64,000 nucleotides of DNA, taken from Mycobacterium noviomagense (GTDB lineage Bacteria > Actinomycetota > Actinomycetes > Mycobacteriales > Mycobacteriaceae). Positions within the stretch are counted from its first letter, which is position 1. Every line of letters begins with the position of its first letter. Below, in pieces: positions 21,830 to 36,800 of the stretch. The notes below the pieces were generated by a model. That model had not been told where the DNA came from, searched no databases, and was given only the letters and a program-made list of their open reading frames with translations. The stretch spans positions 1-64,000 of the forward strand of contig NZ_AP022583.1 in NCBI RefSeq assembly GCF_010731635.1, in the 5' to 3' direction. A program made the translations under genes and the position numbers.

Positions 21830-24800
21830 CGATCGGTGCTTTCGCTGAGGTGCGCCGCCAGCTGGGTGACGGTGGGCGCCTCGAACACCGTGCGCACCGA
21901 GAGGCCCGCCTCTAGGCTGGTGTTGATTTCGGCGATCAGCCGCATCGCCGAAATGCTGTCCCCGCCAAGGTCGAAGAACGAATCCTCGACGCCGACCCGC
22001 TCAACACCAAGCACCTGGGCATAGATCCCGGCCAGGATCTCCTCGACCGCACTGTGCGGGGCGCGATACCGCTCGGCGTCGCCGTAGTCCGGTGCCGGCA
22101 GCGCGCGCTTGTCGAGTTTGCCGTTGGGGGTCAACGGCAGCGCATCGAGCACGATTATCGCGGTCGGCACCATGTAGGCCGGCAACCGCTCGGCCAGTGC
22201 GGCTCGCGCGGCGACCGGGTCGGCGGTACCGGTGATATAGCCCACCAGCCGTTTGTCGCCGGCACGGTCCTCGTGGGCGATCACCGCCGCCTGCTCGACC
22301 CCATCCACACCAGCCAGGGCGGCACGCACTTCCCCGAGCTCGATGCGATACCCGCGGATCTTGACCTGCTCGTCGGCGCGGCCCAGATAGTCCAGCTGCC
22401 CGTCAGCGCGCCACCGCACCAGATCCCCGGTGCGATACATGCGTATTCCGGCCGTTCCCGCGGCGGCGAACGGGCACGCCACAAATCGCGATCCAGTCAG
22501 ACCCGGCCGCCGCCAATACCCGCAACCCACGCCGCGACCAGCTAGGTACAACTCCCCGACCACGCCGGCCGGCACCAGCCGCAACCAGTCATCCAGCACA
22601 AAGAACGCCGCACCGGCCACCGGCGAACCGATCGGCGGCGCACCGGATCCCGGCCTCAGCGGCTCACTCTTCGACGCCCACATCGTCGTCTCGGTCGGGC
22701 CGTAGACATTGACCATCACCCGCCCCGGCGCCCACCGATCCACGAAGTCCGCTGGGCACGGCTCGGCGCCGATCACCAATGCCGCCGCATCCAATCCCTC
22801 GGGCGACAGCATGCCCACCGCCGTCGGGGTCTGGGTCAACACGTCGACCCGCTCGCTAACCAGCAAGTCGTGGAAATCCACCGGCGAGCGCGCCACCAAT
22901 TCGGGCACCACTACCAGTCGGCCCCCGTGCAACAGCGCACCCCAGATCTCCCATACCGAGAAGTCGAAGGCATAGGAGTGGAACTGGGTCCACGCCAGTT
23001 CCGGGCCGAGCTGCAACCCGATGTCGAGCGCGTCGAACAGCTGGGTCACGTTGTGGTGAGTGACCGCAACGCCTTTGGGCACGCCAGTCGTGCCCGAGGT
23101 GTAGATGATGTGGGCGATGTCGTCGGGTGCGGGCGCCGGCAGCGGGGTGCTGGGTTGGGCGTGAACGGCCGGGTCGTTGACGTCGACGACCACCACACCG
23201 AACCCATCGAGCCGCCCGGCCAGTCCGGCGGTGCTGACGGCGGCGACCGGCGCGGCATCATCGACCATGAACTCGATTCGGGCCGCGGGCAGCGCCGGGT
23301 CCATCGGCAGATACGCTGCCCCCGTCTTCAGCACTGCGAGGATCGCCACGATCGCCTCGGCCGACCGCGGCAACAACAGCGCCACGCAGCCGCCCGGCCC
23401 CGCTCCGTGGCCAGACAGCAAGTGCGCCAGCCTGTTCGACGCATCGTCGAGCTCGCGATAGGTCAACGACAGCTCACCGCAGCCGATCGCTACCGCCTCG
23501 GGCGTGCGGGCCACCTGGACCGCAAACGAAGCCGGAACCGACATCCCCGTCGCCAGCGCGGTCAACACCGCCCGGTTACCCCAGTCATCCAGCTGGGCGC
23601 GCTCAGACTCCTCGAGCAGATCCACCGACGACAACGACCCCGCCGGATCGGCGGCCATCGCCACCAGCACCCGACGGAACCGCTCGATCAGTGTTTCAAT
23701 GCTGGCCGCATCGAATACGTCGGTGCGGAACTCCACCATCCCCCTGATCCCGGCGGGCTCGCCGTCGCTGCTCCAATGTTCGGCCAGGGAGAACGTGAGA
23801 TCCATGCGGGCCGTTTGGGTGTCCACCGGCATCGGCGTGACCTCCAGCCCACCCAAAGCCAAGTCCGCGCCCTCGTGTTCCTGTTGCCACGGAAGGTTTT
23901 GCCAGGCCAGCAACACCTGGACGAGCGGGTGGTGGCCGAGGCTTCGGGTGGGGTTGAGCCGATCGACGAGCACCTCGAAGGGAACGTCTTGGTGCTCGTG
24001 GGCGGCCAGGCTGCGGCGACGCACCTGGGCGATGAGCTCGGCAACACTGGGATTTCCGGCCAGATCTACGCGCAGCACCAGGGTGTTGACGAAAAACCCG
24101 ACCAGCTCATCGAGCCCCGGGGCGCCACGCCCGGCGATCGGGAACCCGATGGCCACCTCGCGGCTCGCGCTGAGCTCGGACAACAACACCGCCAGCGCGG
24201 CCTGGACCACCATGAAACCGGTCGCCTTGTACTCGCGAGCTATCCGCGCCACCTGCTGCTGCAGCTCGGCCGGCCAGTCCACCTCCACACTGGCGCCATG
24301 TTGATCAGCCACCGGCGGATACGGCCGATCGGTGGGAAGTTCAAGTCGGTCGGGCATCCCGGCCAGGACATCCTGCCAGTAGGCCAGCTGCGCCGCGATC
24401 GGACTGTCGGCGTCGTCGAGGTCACCGAGTTGCGCCCGCTGCCACAGCGTGTAATCGACGTATTGCAACGGTAATTCGGGCCAGTCCGGAGCCTGGCCAG
24501 CGCAGCGGCTGGCATAAGCCACACCCAGATCACGCACCAGCGGGGTGATCGACCAGCCGTCGGCGGCGATATGGTGCACCACGGCTAACAGCACGTGTTC
24601 GTCGTCGTAGACACGGAACAGCATTGCCCGCAAGGGGATCTCAGTAGCCAGATCAAACGGGTAGCACGCCGCGGCACCGATGGCCTCTTTCAGCCGGTCT
24701 TCCGACCAGCCGGAAGCGTCAACGACGTCGCACGTGAAGTCGGCTCGCTGCCGAGGGATCACCACCTGCTGTGGCGTTCCGGCAACCGTGGGGAATACCG

Positions 24801-27800
24801 TGCGCAGGCTTTCGTGGCGGCCCACCACGTCGGCCAGCGCCGCGCGCAGAGCGTCGGCGTCGAGCTGGCCGCGTAGCCGCAACGCCACCGCGATGTTGTA
24901 AACCGGTGAGGGGCCTTGTAATTGGTCGATGAACCACAGCCGCTGTTGGGCGAAGGACAACGGGATCACCGCGGGACGCTCGACCGCCACCAATGGCTTG
25001 GACCGACCCTCGTCGACGCCGATGCGGGAGGCCAACTGGGCCACCGTGGGAGCCTCGAACACCGTGCGCACCGAAAGGTCGGCATTCAGGGTGGCGTTGA
25101 TCGCGGAGACCACCCGCATCGCCGACAGCGAATCCCCACCCAGGTCGGTAAACGAGTCGTCGGCCCCGACGCGCTCGAGTCCGAATACTTGGGCGTAGAT
25201 GCCGGCCACGATCTCTTCCACAGGGTTGGCCGGGGCTCGATAGCCGGCCGCAGTCTGTTCTGGCGCTGGTAGAGCGCGGGTGTCGAGTTTGCCGTTGGGT
25301 GTCAGCGGCATGGTTTCCAACGGCACCACCGCGGCCGGAACCATGTATTCCGGTAGCCGCTCGGCGAGCTTCCGGCGTAGTGCGGCCGGGTCCGCCGTGC
25401 CGGTGATATAGCCCACCAGCCGCTTTTCGCCGGGGCGGTCCTCGCGGGCAATCACCACCGCCTGCTGCACCCCGTCGCAGCCCGCCAACGCCGCACGCAC
25501 CTCGGTCAACTCGATGCGATAGCCGCGGACCTTGACCTGCTCGTCGGCGCGACCGACATAGTCCAACTGCCCATCGGCACGCCAACGCACCAGATCCCCG
25601 GTGCGATACATCCGTTGTCCAGGCGCTCCAGTCTCGCCGAAAGGACAAGCCACAAACCGCAATCCGGTCAAACCGGCGCGGCCCACGTAGCCATACGCCA
25701 GCCCGGCGCCGGCCACATACAACTCCCCGACTACCCCTGCCGCCACCGGCTGCAGCCAGCCGTCGAGCACGAACAATGCCGTCCCCGGCAACGGCGAGCC
25801 GATCGGCGGTGACCCCGATCCGGGCGTCAGCGGCGCACTGATTGCCACACACATCGTGGTCTCGGTCGGGCCGTAGGCGTTGACCATCACCCGCCCGGAA
25901 GCCCAGCGATCCACCACCTCGGGCGGGCAGGCCTCACCGGCCATCACCAACGCCGTCGACTCCAGTCCCTGCGGTGAAAGGACATTCACCGCGGATGGCG
26001 TCTGGGTGAGCACACTGGCCTGTTCGGCGACCAGCATGGCGTGGAAGTCGTCCGCGGAGCGCCTTACCGACTCGGGCACCACCACCAGTCGCCCGCCCCG
26101 CAGCAACGGGCCGAAGATCTCCCACACCGACACGTCGAATGTCAAGGAGTGACTGTGCGACCACACCCCCGCCGGCGGCAGACCGGCGTCCAGAGATCCC
26201 AACAGCTGAGTTACGTTGCGGTGGCTAACCGCGACTCCCTTGGGGACACCGGTGGTACCGGAGGTGTAGATCAGGTAGGCGATGTCGTCGGGTGCGGGCG
26301 CCGGCAGCGCTGTATTCGGTTGGGCGTCAACAGCTGGGTCGTCGATGTTGACGACGGTCAGGTCGTATCCGTCGAGCTGGTCGGCCAGGTCGGGGATGCT
26401 GATTGCGACGGTCGGCGCGGCGTCGGCCACCATGAAGCCGATGCGGGCCGCCGGCAGACCGGGGTCGATCGGCAGATACGCCGCTCGGGCTTTGAGCACC
26501 GCCAAGATCGCCACGACCGCTTCGACCGACCGCGACAACAGCAGCGCCACAGACTGTCCGGGGCCCGCGCCCTGCGCAATCAGCAAGTGCGCCAAGCGAC
26601 TCGATGCGTCATCGAGTTGGCGGTAGGTCATTGGGCGGCCTTGGCCGCTGATCGCCACGGCGTCCGGTATCCGGGCCACGTGCGCAGCAAATAGTTCCGA
26701 AATCGACACCGGCGTGCTTGTCGGCCGGGTCAACGCCGCGCGGTTGCCCCACCGATCCAGGCGGGCATGCTCGGCGGCATCGAGCGGATCTACCGACGAC
26801 AACTGCGTTGTGGACTCGGCGGTGATCGCCACCAAAACCCGCTCGAACCGCTCGATCAGCGCGTGGATGCTGGAAGCGTCGAACACGTCGGTACGAAATT
26901 CCACCGCTCCGCCGATTCCGGCCGGTTCCCCGGCCCGGCTCCAGCGTTCCGTCAGGTTGAACACCAAATCCATTCGGGCCGTTTCGGTGTCGACCGGCAG
27001 CGGCGTGACGTGCACATCTCCCAATGCGAGTGCGGCGGCGGGGTCACTGTGCTGTCCGGGGAAGTTCTGCAGGGCCAGCACCACCTGGATAAGGGGGTGA
27101 TGGTTCAGGCTTCGGGTGGGGTTGAGCCGCTCCACCAACACCTCGAAGGGCATGTCTTGGTGCTCGTAGGCGGCCAGGCTGCGCGCCCGCACCTGAGCCA
27201 GCAGCTCGGCAAAGCTGGGGTTTCCGCCAAGATCGACCCGCAGCACTAAGGTGTTGACGAAGCAGCCTACGAGCTCGTCGAGTGCTGGGTCGCGGCGCCC
27301 GGCGATCGGGAACCCCACGGCCACATCGCGACTCGCGCTGAGCTTGGCTAGCAACACCGCCAGGCCGGCCTGGATCACCATGAAGCTGCTTGCGTTGTGC
27401 TCGCGGGCCACTCGCGCGATGCGCTGTTGCAGCTCCGCCGGCCACTCGACCGCCATCCGTGCGCCGCGCTGATCGGCGAGCGGTGGATAGGGCCGATCGG
27501 TCGGCAGCGCCAGCCGATCTGGCATGCCTGCCAGGGCCTGCTCCCAGTAGGCCAGCTGTGCGGCGATCCGGCTGCGGCTGTCGTCGAGATCACCGAACTG
27601 GGCGCGCTGCCATAGCGTGTAGTCGACATACTGCACCGGCAGCTCGGGCCACTCGGGAGTGTTCCCGGCACACCGGCTGGCATAGGCAACCCCTAGATCA
27701 CGCGCCAGCAGGGTGATCGACCAACCGTCAGCGGCGATGTGGTGCACCACGAGAACCAGCACGTGTTCGTCATCGGCGACATGGAAAAGCCGTGCTCGCA

Positions 27801-30800
27801 AGGGGATCTCGGTTTGCAGATCGAACGTGTAGCGGGCTGCCGCGTTCACGGCCTCGTCCAGCCGGCTCGCCGGCCAGCCGGCGGCATCGACGACGTCCCA
27901 ACCGAAGTTGGCCCGGTCCACGGGCGTAACCATCTGCCGGGGGGTTCCGTCTATCGTGGGAAACACTGTGCGCAGGCTCTCGTGGCGGGCCACCACATCG
28001 GCCAACGCCGAGCCGAGGGCTTCGCCGTCGAGCCGTCCGAGTAGCTTCAGCGCCACCGCCACGTTGTAGGTCGGTGACGGCCCTTGGAACTGGTCTAAGA
28101 ACCACAATCGCTGTTGGGCGAACGACAACGGAACCAGCGCGGGCCGCTCAACCGGCACCAGCCGTGGCAGCGGATCGGCCTCCGCACCGATACGCGGTGC
28201 CAATTGGGCAACCGTCGGCGCCTCGAACACGGTGCGCACCGAAAGCCCCGCATCAAAGGCGGTGCTGATCTCGGCGATCAGGCGCATCGCCGAGATGCTG
28301 TCCCCGCCGAGATCGAAGAATGAATCGTCGACCCCGACGCGCTCGACATCCAACACGTGGGCGTAGATGCCGGCCAGGATCTCCTCGACTGCGTTGCCGG
28401 GGGCCCGATACCGATCAACACCGGTGTACTCCGGTGCCGGGAGTGCCCGGGTGTCAAGTTTGCCGTTGACCGTCAACGGCAGCGCCTCCAACACCACCAC
28501 CGCCGCCGGGACCATGTAGCCCGGGAGCCGGTCGGCCAGCTGGGCGCGTATAAGGGCGGGGTCGGCTGTCCCGGTCACATAACCGACGAGGCGCTTGTCA
28601 CCTGGGCGGTCCTCCCGGGCGATCACCGCCGCCTGCTCGACCCCGTCCAAACCCGCTAGGGCAGCTCGGCTCTCGCCGAGCTCGATGCGATAGCCGCGGA
28701 TCTTGACCTGCTCGTCGCCGCGGCCCAGGTAGTCCAGCTGCCCGTCGGCGCGCCAGCGCACGAGATCCCCGGTGCGATACATGCGTGCTCCGGCGCCCTC
28801 GAACGGACATGCCACAAACCGGGAAGCAGTCAGACCCGCCCGGCGCCAATACCCGCAGCCGACCCCGCGACCGGCGATGTACAACTCTCCGACCACGCCG
28901 GCCGGCACGCGGCGCAACCAGCCGTCCAGCACGAAGAAGGCCGCTCCCGACACCGGCGAGCCGATCGGCGGCGACCCCGAACCTGCGGCCAGGGGCGCGC
29001 TCTTGGACGCCCACATCGTCGTCTCGGTCGGGCCGTATACGTTGACCATCACCCGCCCGGGCGCCCACTTGTCAACCAGCTCGGCCGGGCAGGGCTCAGC
29101 GCCGATCACCAACGCCGATTCCAACCCCTTAGGCGAGAGCACTGCCACCGCCGACGGGGTTTGGGTGAGCACGCTGGCCTGCTCACGAATCAGCAAGGCG
29201 CGCAAGTCCTCCGGTGAGCGCGCCACCGACGCGGGCACCACCACCAGCCGTCCACCGTGCAGGAGCGCGCCCCAGATCTCCCACACCGAGAAGTCGAACG
29301 CATAGGAGTGGTACTGCGTCCATACCTGACCCGGCGCCAGCTGCACGCCGGCGTCCAGGGAGTCGAAAAGCTGTGTGACGTTGTGGTGGGTGACCGCGAC
29401 CCCCTTGGGCACACCGGTCGTGCCCGAGGTGTAGATGATGTGGGCGATGTCATCGGGCGCAGGCATCGGCGGAGCGGTGCTCGGATGCAGATCAATAGCG
29501 GGGTCGTCGATGTCGATGACCGGAAGCCCATGTCCCTCGAGCCGGTCGGCGAGGTCAGCGGTGGTGATCGCGATGACCGGCGCGGCGTCGGCAAGCATGA
29601 ACCCGATCCGCTCTACCGGCAGCGCCGGGTCGATCGGGAGATAGGCCGCGCCGCTCTTGAGCACCGCCAGGATCGCCACGATCGCCTCGGCCGACCGCGA
29701 AAACATCAGCGCCACAGACTGTCCGGGGTCCGCGCCGCGGGCGCACAGCGCGTGGGCCACCCGGTTCGCCGCCGCCTCGAGCTCGGCATAGGTCATCGAG
29801 CGGCCTTGGCAGCTGACCGCCACCGCCTCGGGGGTGCGCGCCACTTGGGCGGCGAACAAGTCCGGAACCGACGCCTGCGTCGTCGCCGGGCGGGTCAACA
29901 CGGTCCGGTTGCCGACCTCATCCAGCCGGACGTGTTCAGCCGCATCGAGCACATCCACCGACGACAACCGTCGGCTAGGGTCGGCGGCCATGGCCGCCAA
30001 AATCCGCTCAAGGCAACGGATCAGGTCGTGGACGCGGGCTGCGTCGAAAACATCGGTGTCGTATCGCACACGGAGGCCGAGTTCGCGGCCGGGCACAGCT
30101 TGCACCGTCAGCGGGTAATGGGTGCATTCGCGGATGGTGAACTCCGTGACTGCCAGATCGCTGTCGCCGGCCAACGCGGCAGCGTCCAAAGGATAGTTCT
30201 CGTAGGCCAGAACGGTGTCGAAAATTTTGTCTTGGCCGGTAATGCGATGAATCTCGTTGAGCGCTAAGTGCTGATGCTCGAGTGTGTCGTTGTGGGAGCG
30301 CTGCAGCTGGTTGAGCAGGTCCGTGGTAGTGGTGGTCGTGCCGATGCGCGCTCGCACCGCCACCGTGTTGATCAACAGTCCCACCATCGATTCCGCACCG
30401 GCCACGTCGGCGGGCCGACCCGAGACGGCTGCGCCGAAAGCGACATCATGCTGACCGGTCAGCCAGCACAGCAGCTGCGCAAAGGCGGCCTGCAACACCG
30501 TGTTGACGGTGGTGTGGCACGACCTGGCCAAATCGCTTATCGCATGCGTGGTTTGCGCGGAGAGCCAATAGGATTCGGCGCCTCGGACTCGCACCGACTG
30601 ATTCGGCGGGCCGACCAGTGTAGGAGTGTCAAAGCCGGCGAGCGCCTCGCGCCAAGCAGCGCGCGCGGCATCGACGTCACGGTCGGCCAGCCAGGTGAGA
30701 AATGTTCGATACGACGTCGGCGCGGGCAAGCGTTGGCCGTTGTAACTGGCGAATATCTCGCGCAGCAGAATTGGCAATGACCAGCCGTCGAGCACGATGT

Positions 30801-33800
30801 GGTGGTTCGTGAGCACGAACCGGTGCCGGTCTGGGGCGGTGCGGATCAGCGCCGCCCGGAAGGCCGGCTGGTTGCCGAGATCGCTGACGGTGGCGCGCTC
30901 GGCTTCGCACAGCTGCTCAATCTGGTCCTCGGGGTCGCCACGGTCCAGCTCGGCGTAGCGCCACGGCACTACCGGATCGGCGGGGACGATCTGCACCGGT
31001 TCGTCGAACTGGCCGCAGAACCGGGCCATCAGGTTGGGATGCCGGTTGACGACGTTCTGCACCGCATCGCGCAGCCGACGGCTGTCAAGCGGGCCGCTCA
31101 ACGTGATCTGCAGCTGCACCGCATACACGTCGTCGTCGCCGCCTTGGGCGCTGCCGGCGTGAAAGAGCAGCCCTTGCTGCAAGGGGGTCAGCGGCAACAC
31201 ATCGGCGATTTCGTATTGCCGCGCGAGCTCGTCGATTTCTTGCTGGCTCAACCGCGCTGGCGCGATATCTGACGGCGTCAGCCCGCCCCCGCCGCGGCGC
31301 ACATGCGCGCAGATGCCGGCCAGAGCCTCCGTCCACAACCGGCTCAGTTCGCTGACCGCGGCGTGATCCAGCGCCGAGGGTGCCCACGTCCACTCCGCAT
31401 AAAGCTGCGCACCGGTGTCGGTGTCCAGGGCGCCGGCACTGACTTCCACGGTGTGCGCCAGCGGCATTGGTATCGCCGCGGCCACACGCGTCAGTCGCCA
31501 GGCGTCCTGGACCACTTGCCATCCATCGCCGGCGGATGCACCGGTCCGTCCCAGGTAGTTGAAGCCGATCGGCGGATCTGATACCGCCAGATCCACCTCG
31601 GGATTCAGATACCGCAGCACGCCGTAGGTCAGGGCGTCAGGAAGGGCGCGTAGCTGCTCTTTGGCTTTCTTGATCACCGCCCCGAGCGACGCCTCACCGG
31701 CGATCACCTGCGCCCAGTCCAACCGGCCGACCGTCAACGCAACGGGGTACTTGGCGGTGAACCAGCCCACGGTGTGCGACAAATCCAGGTCCGGGCTCAG
31801 CTCCTCGTGACGACCGTGGCTCTCCACGTCGATGCCGATCGGCGCGGTGCCGTTCCCCACATACTGTGCCGCCGCCAAGGCCAACCCGATCAGCAGGATC
31901 TCGTGTGTCCCAGTGTGAAACGCCGCAGGCACCTCACCGAGCAGCATCGTGGTGGTCTGGGCCTCCAGCGACACTGACAAATGCCCGGCGCTTTCATAGG
32001 TGTCGCCGTCGGGTTGCACCGCCGGCAGCGCGGCCCACGTCCCGGCCAGCTGCTTCCAGGCATCGGCCTGCTCCACCACCTCGGGCCGATGCGCGTAGTC
32101 AGTCAGCAGCGAGGCCCACCGCGCGAACGACGTGCCCCACGCCGGCAACGCCACCGGCTGGCCAGCCCGGTGCTGGGCCCAAGCGGTGTTGAGATCCTCC
32201 ACGAGGATCCGCCACGACACCGCATCGACGGCCAGATGGTGAACGATCACCGCCAGTTGTCCGGTGGTGCAAACCCATAGCGCGCTGAGCATCACCCCTG
32301 CCGGCGGATCCAGCCGCGACCGCGCCGCGATCAGGTCCTCGTCGCCGAGCACGTCGACGGTGTGTAGGCAGGCGTGTGCATCCATCGAACCCGCCTCGGG
32401 CACGGTCACCGACCAGCCCCCGTCGCCGTCGTGGTCGACGCGCGCCCGCAACATGGCATGCCGAACCAGCAACGCCTGCAACAGCACTCGCACATCGGCT
32501 TCGGTCGCGCCAGCCGGGGCCTGCAGTAGCATCGCCTGGTTGAACTGCTCCACCGGGCCGTCAACGCTGTTCAGCCAGCGAATGATTGGGGTCGTTGGCA
32601 CCGAGCCAACCCCCTCGTCCACGACGCTGTCCGCACCATCGGCCGCAGCCACCCGGGTCAGCCGGGCCACGGTCTGCTCGACGAACACATCACGCGGGCG
32701 ACACACCAGCGCGGCCGCACGGGCCTTGGCCACCACCTGCATCGACGAAATGCTGTCGCCACCTAGGTCGAAGAAGGAGTCGTCGATCCCGACCCGCTCG
32801 AGCCCGAGCACCTCGGCGTAGATGCCCGCCAAGACCTCTTCGACCGCGTTGGTCGGGCCCCGGTACCGGCCAGAGTCGGTGTATTCGGGCGCCGGTAGGG
32901 CGCGGGTGTCGAGTTTCCCGTTGGCTGTCAACGGTATTGCGTCGATTGCCATCACCGCGGCCGGGACCATGTAGGCCGGCAGCCGCTGGGCCAGCTTCTC
33001 CGGTATCTCGGCGGGATCGGCGCTGCCGGTGACATAGCCGACCAGGCGCTTGTCACCGGCGCGTTCATCGCGGGCGACCACGACCGCCTGCTCTACCCCA
33101 TCGCATTCGGTCAGGGCCGCCTGGACTTCGCCAAGTTCGATGCGATACCCGCGGATCTTGACCTGCTCATCGGCGCGGCCCAGGTAGTCCAGCTGCCCGT
33201 CGGCGCGCCAGCGCACCAGATCCCCGGTGCGATACATGCGCGCTCCCGGCGCTTCCGACCCGGCCAATGGGCACGCCACAAACCGCGACGCGGTCAGCCC
33301 CGCTCTGCGCCCATAGCCACATGCCACCCCGGCACCGGCCACATACAACTCGCCGACCACTCCGGCCGGCACCGGGCGCAACCAGCCGTCCAGCACAAAC
33401 AATGCCGCCCCCGCGACCGGCGACCCGATCGGCGGGCTCCCCGACTCCGGTGTGAGCGGCGCGCTGATCGCCACGCACATCGTGGTTTCGGTAGGGCCAT
33501 AGGCATTGACCATCACCCGCCCCGGCGCCCACTGCTCAACCACCTCAGCCGGGCAGGCCTCGCCGGCCATCACCAAAGCCACCGACTCCAACCCTTCAGG
33601 TCGCAACACCCGCACCGCGGACGGGGTCTGGGTCAGCACGCTGACCCGTTCGCCAACGAGCACGTCGTGGAAGTCGTCTGGGGCGCGGACGATCTCGTCA
33701 GACACCACCACCAGCCGCCCGCCACGCAAAAGGGCACCGAAGATTTCCCACACTGAGACGTCGAAGGCCAACGAGTGACTATGCGCCCACACGCCCGCCG

Positions 33801-36800
33801 CCGGCAGACCCGCGTCCAGCGAGCCCAGCAGCTGAGTGACGTTGCGGTGAGTGAGCGCAACACCTTTGGGCACCCCGGTGGTGCCCGAGGTATAGATCAC
33901 GTAAGCGATGTCGTCGGGGTCCGGCTCGGGTAGTCCCGCGCTCGGGTAGCCGGTTATGCGCGGGTCGTTCACGTCGACGACCGCCAACTCATGGCCGTCG
34001 AGGCGGTCGGCCAGATCAGCCCTGCTGACGGCGGCGATCGGCCCGGCATCGCGCACCAGGAACCGGATGCGGTCAATCGGCAGCCCCGGGTCGATGGGTA
34101 GATAAGCCGCTCCGGATTTGAGCACTGCCAGAATCGCCACGACCGCCTCGACCGACCGCGAAAACAGCAGTGCCACACACTGCCCGGGGCCGGCGCCCTG
34201 CTCAGCCAACAAGTGCGCCAGTCGGTTAGCGGTCTCGTCGAGCTCGCGATAGGTCATGCGGCGCCCTTGGCAGCACAGTGCCACCGCGTCCGGGGTGCGC
34301 ACCACATGCGCGGCGAACAACCCCGGAACCGACACTCCTGTCGACGGCTGCGTCAACGCGGCGCGGTTGCCGACCTCACCCAGCCGGACATGCTCGACCT
34401 CGTCGAGCAGATCCACCGACGACAACCGTCTGGTGGGATCGCCGATGAGGGCCGTCAGCACCCGCCGCAGCCGCTCGACGAGCGCCTCGATGCTGGCGGC
34501 GTCAAACACGTCGGTGCGGAACTCCACGTGACCGCCGATCCCGGCGGCCTCACCGGCTTCGCTCCAGCGCTCAGCCAGAGAGAACACTAAATCCATTCGC
34601 GCCGCGTTGGTTTCGACTGGCAGTGGTGTGACGTCGAGGTCACGCAAAGCCGGCTTGGCGGGCTCGCCGTTCTGCCATGCCAAAGCCACCTGCACCAGCG
34701 GATGATGCGACAAGCTGCGAACCGGGTTGAGCCGCTCGACCAGTACCTCGAACGGCACGTCTTGATGCTCGTAGGCGGTCAGGCTGCGGGCTCGCACCTC
34801 AGCCAACAACTCAGCGACAGTGGCGTTCCCGGCAACTTCGACCCGCAGCACCAGGGTGTTGACGAAGCAGCCGACCAGCTCATCGAGCGCGGGGTCGCGG
34901 CGCCCGGAAATCGGAAAACCCACCGCCACATCGTGATTCGCGCTCAGCTTCGACAGCAACAGCGTCAGCGCGGCCTGCACCACCATGAAGCTGGTGGAAT
35001 TGTGCTCGCGAGCCGTCCGCGCGATTTGTTGCTGCAACTCGGCCGGCCACTCCAGGGCCACGCTGGCTCCCCGCTGATCGGCAACCGGCGGGTAGGGCCG
35101 ATCAGTGGGTAGCTGCAGCCGTTCAGGCATCCCGGCCAGGGCCTGCTCCCAGTAGGCCAGCTGCGTGCCGATCGGGCTACCGACGTCGTCGAGATCACCC
35201 AGCAGCGCGCGCTGCCAGAGCGTGTAGTCGACATACTGCGCCGCCAATGGCGCCCAGTCGGGGGCTTGCCCCGCGCACCGGCTGGCATAGGCCGCCTCGA
35301 GATCACGCAGCAGCGGGGTGATCGACCAGCCGTCGGCGGCGATATGGTGCACCACGGCTACCAGCACGTGTTGGTCATCGGTGACAGCGAAAAGGCTTGC
35401 TTGTAAAGGGATCTCGGTGGCCAGATCGAATGTGTAGCGTGCGGCCGCGTTGACGGCCTCATCCACCCGGCTGGCCGACCATCCGGTGGCGTCGACAACC
35501 TCCCACCCGAAATCGGCTTGCCCAACAGGGATTACCACCTGCCGGGGGATGCCTTCGGGCGCCGCCACCAGTGTGCGCAGGCTCTCGTGACGGCCCACTA
35601 CGTCGACCAGCGCCGCACCCAACGCCTCGACATCAAGGCGCCCGTGCAACCGCAACGCCGCCGCGAGGTTGTAAACCGGTGAGGCCCCCTGCAATTGCTC
35701 GATGAACCATAACCGGCTCTGGGCAAACGACAACGGAATCACCGTTGGCCGATCAGCCGCCACCAACCGCGGCAGCGCACTAGCACCCACACCGATGCGC
35801 GGCGCCAACTGGGCCACCGTGGGCGCTTCGAACACCGCACGCACCGAAAGGTCAGCATCCAGGCCGGTGTTGATTGCCGCGATCAGGCGCATCGCCGACA
35901 GTGAATCCCCGCCCAAGTCGAAGAACGAGTCGTCGACACCGACGCGCTCGACACCGAGCACGTGGGCGTAAATGCCGGCGAGGATCTCCTCCACGGGACT
36001 GCCCGGGGCCCGGTACTCGTCAGCGGTGTATTCCGGTGCCGGTAAGGCTCGGGTGTCCAGTTTGCCGTTGACGGTCAGCGGTAGTGCCTCCAACACCAAG
36101 ACTGCCGCCGGGACCATGTAGGACGGCAGCCGCTCGCCCAGCGCGGCACGGAGCCCCGCCGGGTCTGCCGCCCCGGTCACATAGCCCACCAGGCGCTTGT
36201 CGCCGGGGCGGTCCTCGCGAGCGATCACCGTCGCCTGCTCCACCCCGTCCAGCCCCATCAGGGCGGTCTGGACTTCGCCGAGCTCGATGCGATAGCCGCG
36301 GATCTTGACCTGCCCGTCGGCGCGCCCCACATACTCCAGCTGTCCATCGGCACGCCAGCGCACGAGATCCCCGGTGCGGTACATGCGTGTTCCCGGCGCC
36401 TCGACTCCGCCGAACGGACAGGCCACAAACCGCGATGCCGTCAGCGCGGGCCGACGCCAATACCCGCAGTTCACCACTCGACCGGACACGTACAACTCGC
36501 CGACCACACCGCCCGGCACGGGGCGCAACAACCGATCCAGCACAAACAACGCCGCGCCCGGCACCGGCGAGCCGATCGGCGGCACGCCCGACCCGGCTGT
36601 CAGCGGCGCACTCAGCGCCGTGTACCACGTCTCGCTCGGGCCGTAGGCATTGATCATCACCCGCCCGGGCGCCCACCGATCTACCACCTCGATAGGACAC
36701 GGTTCACCGCCCACCAGCAGGGCCACCGAATCCAAACCCCGCGTCGGCAACACCCCCAACGCCGACGGGGTCTGGTTCAAGACGTTGACGTGTTCACGGA

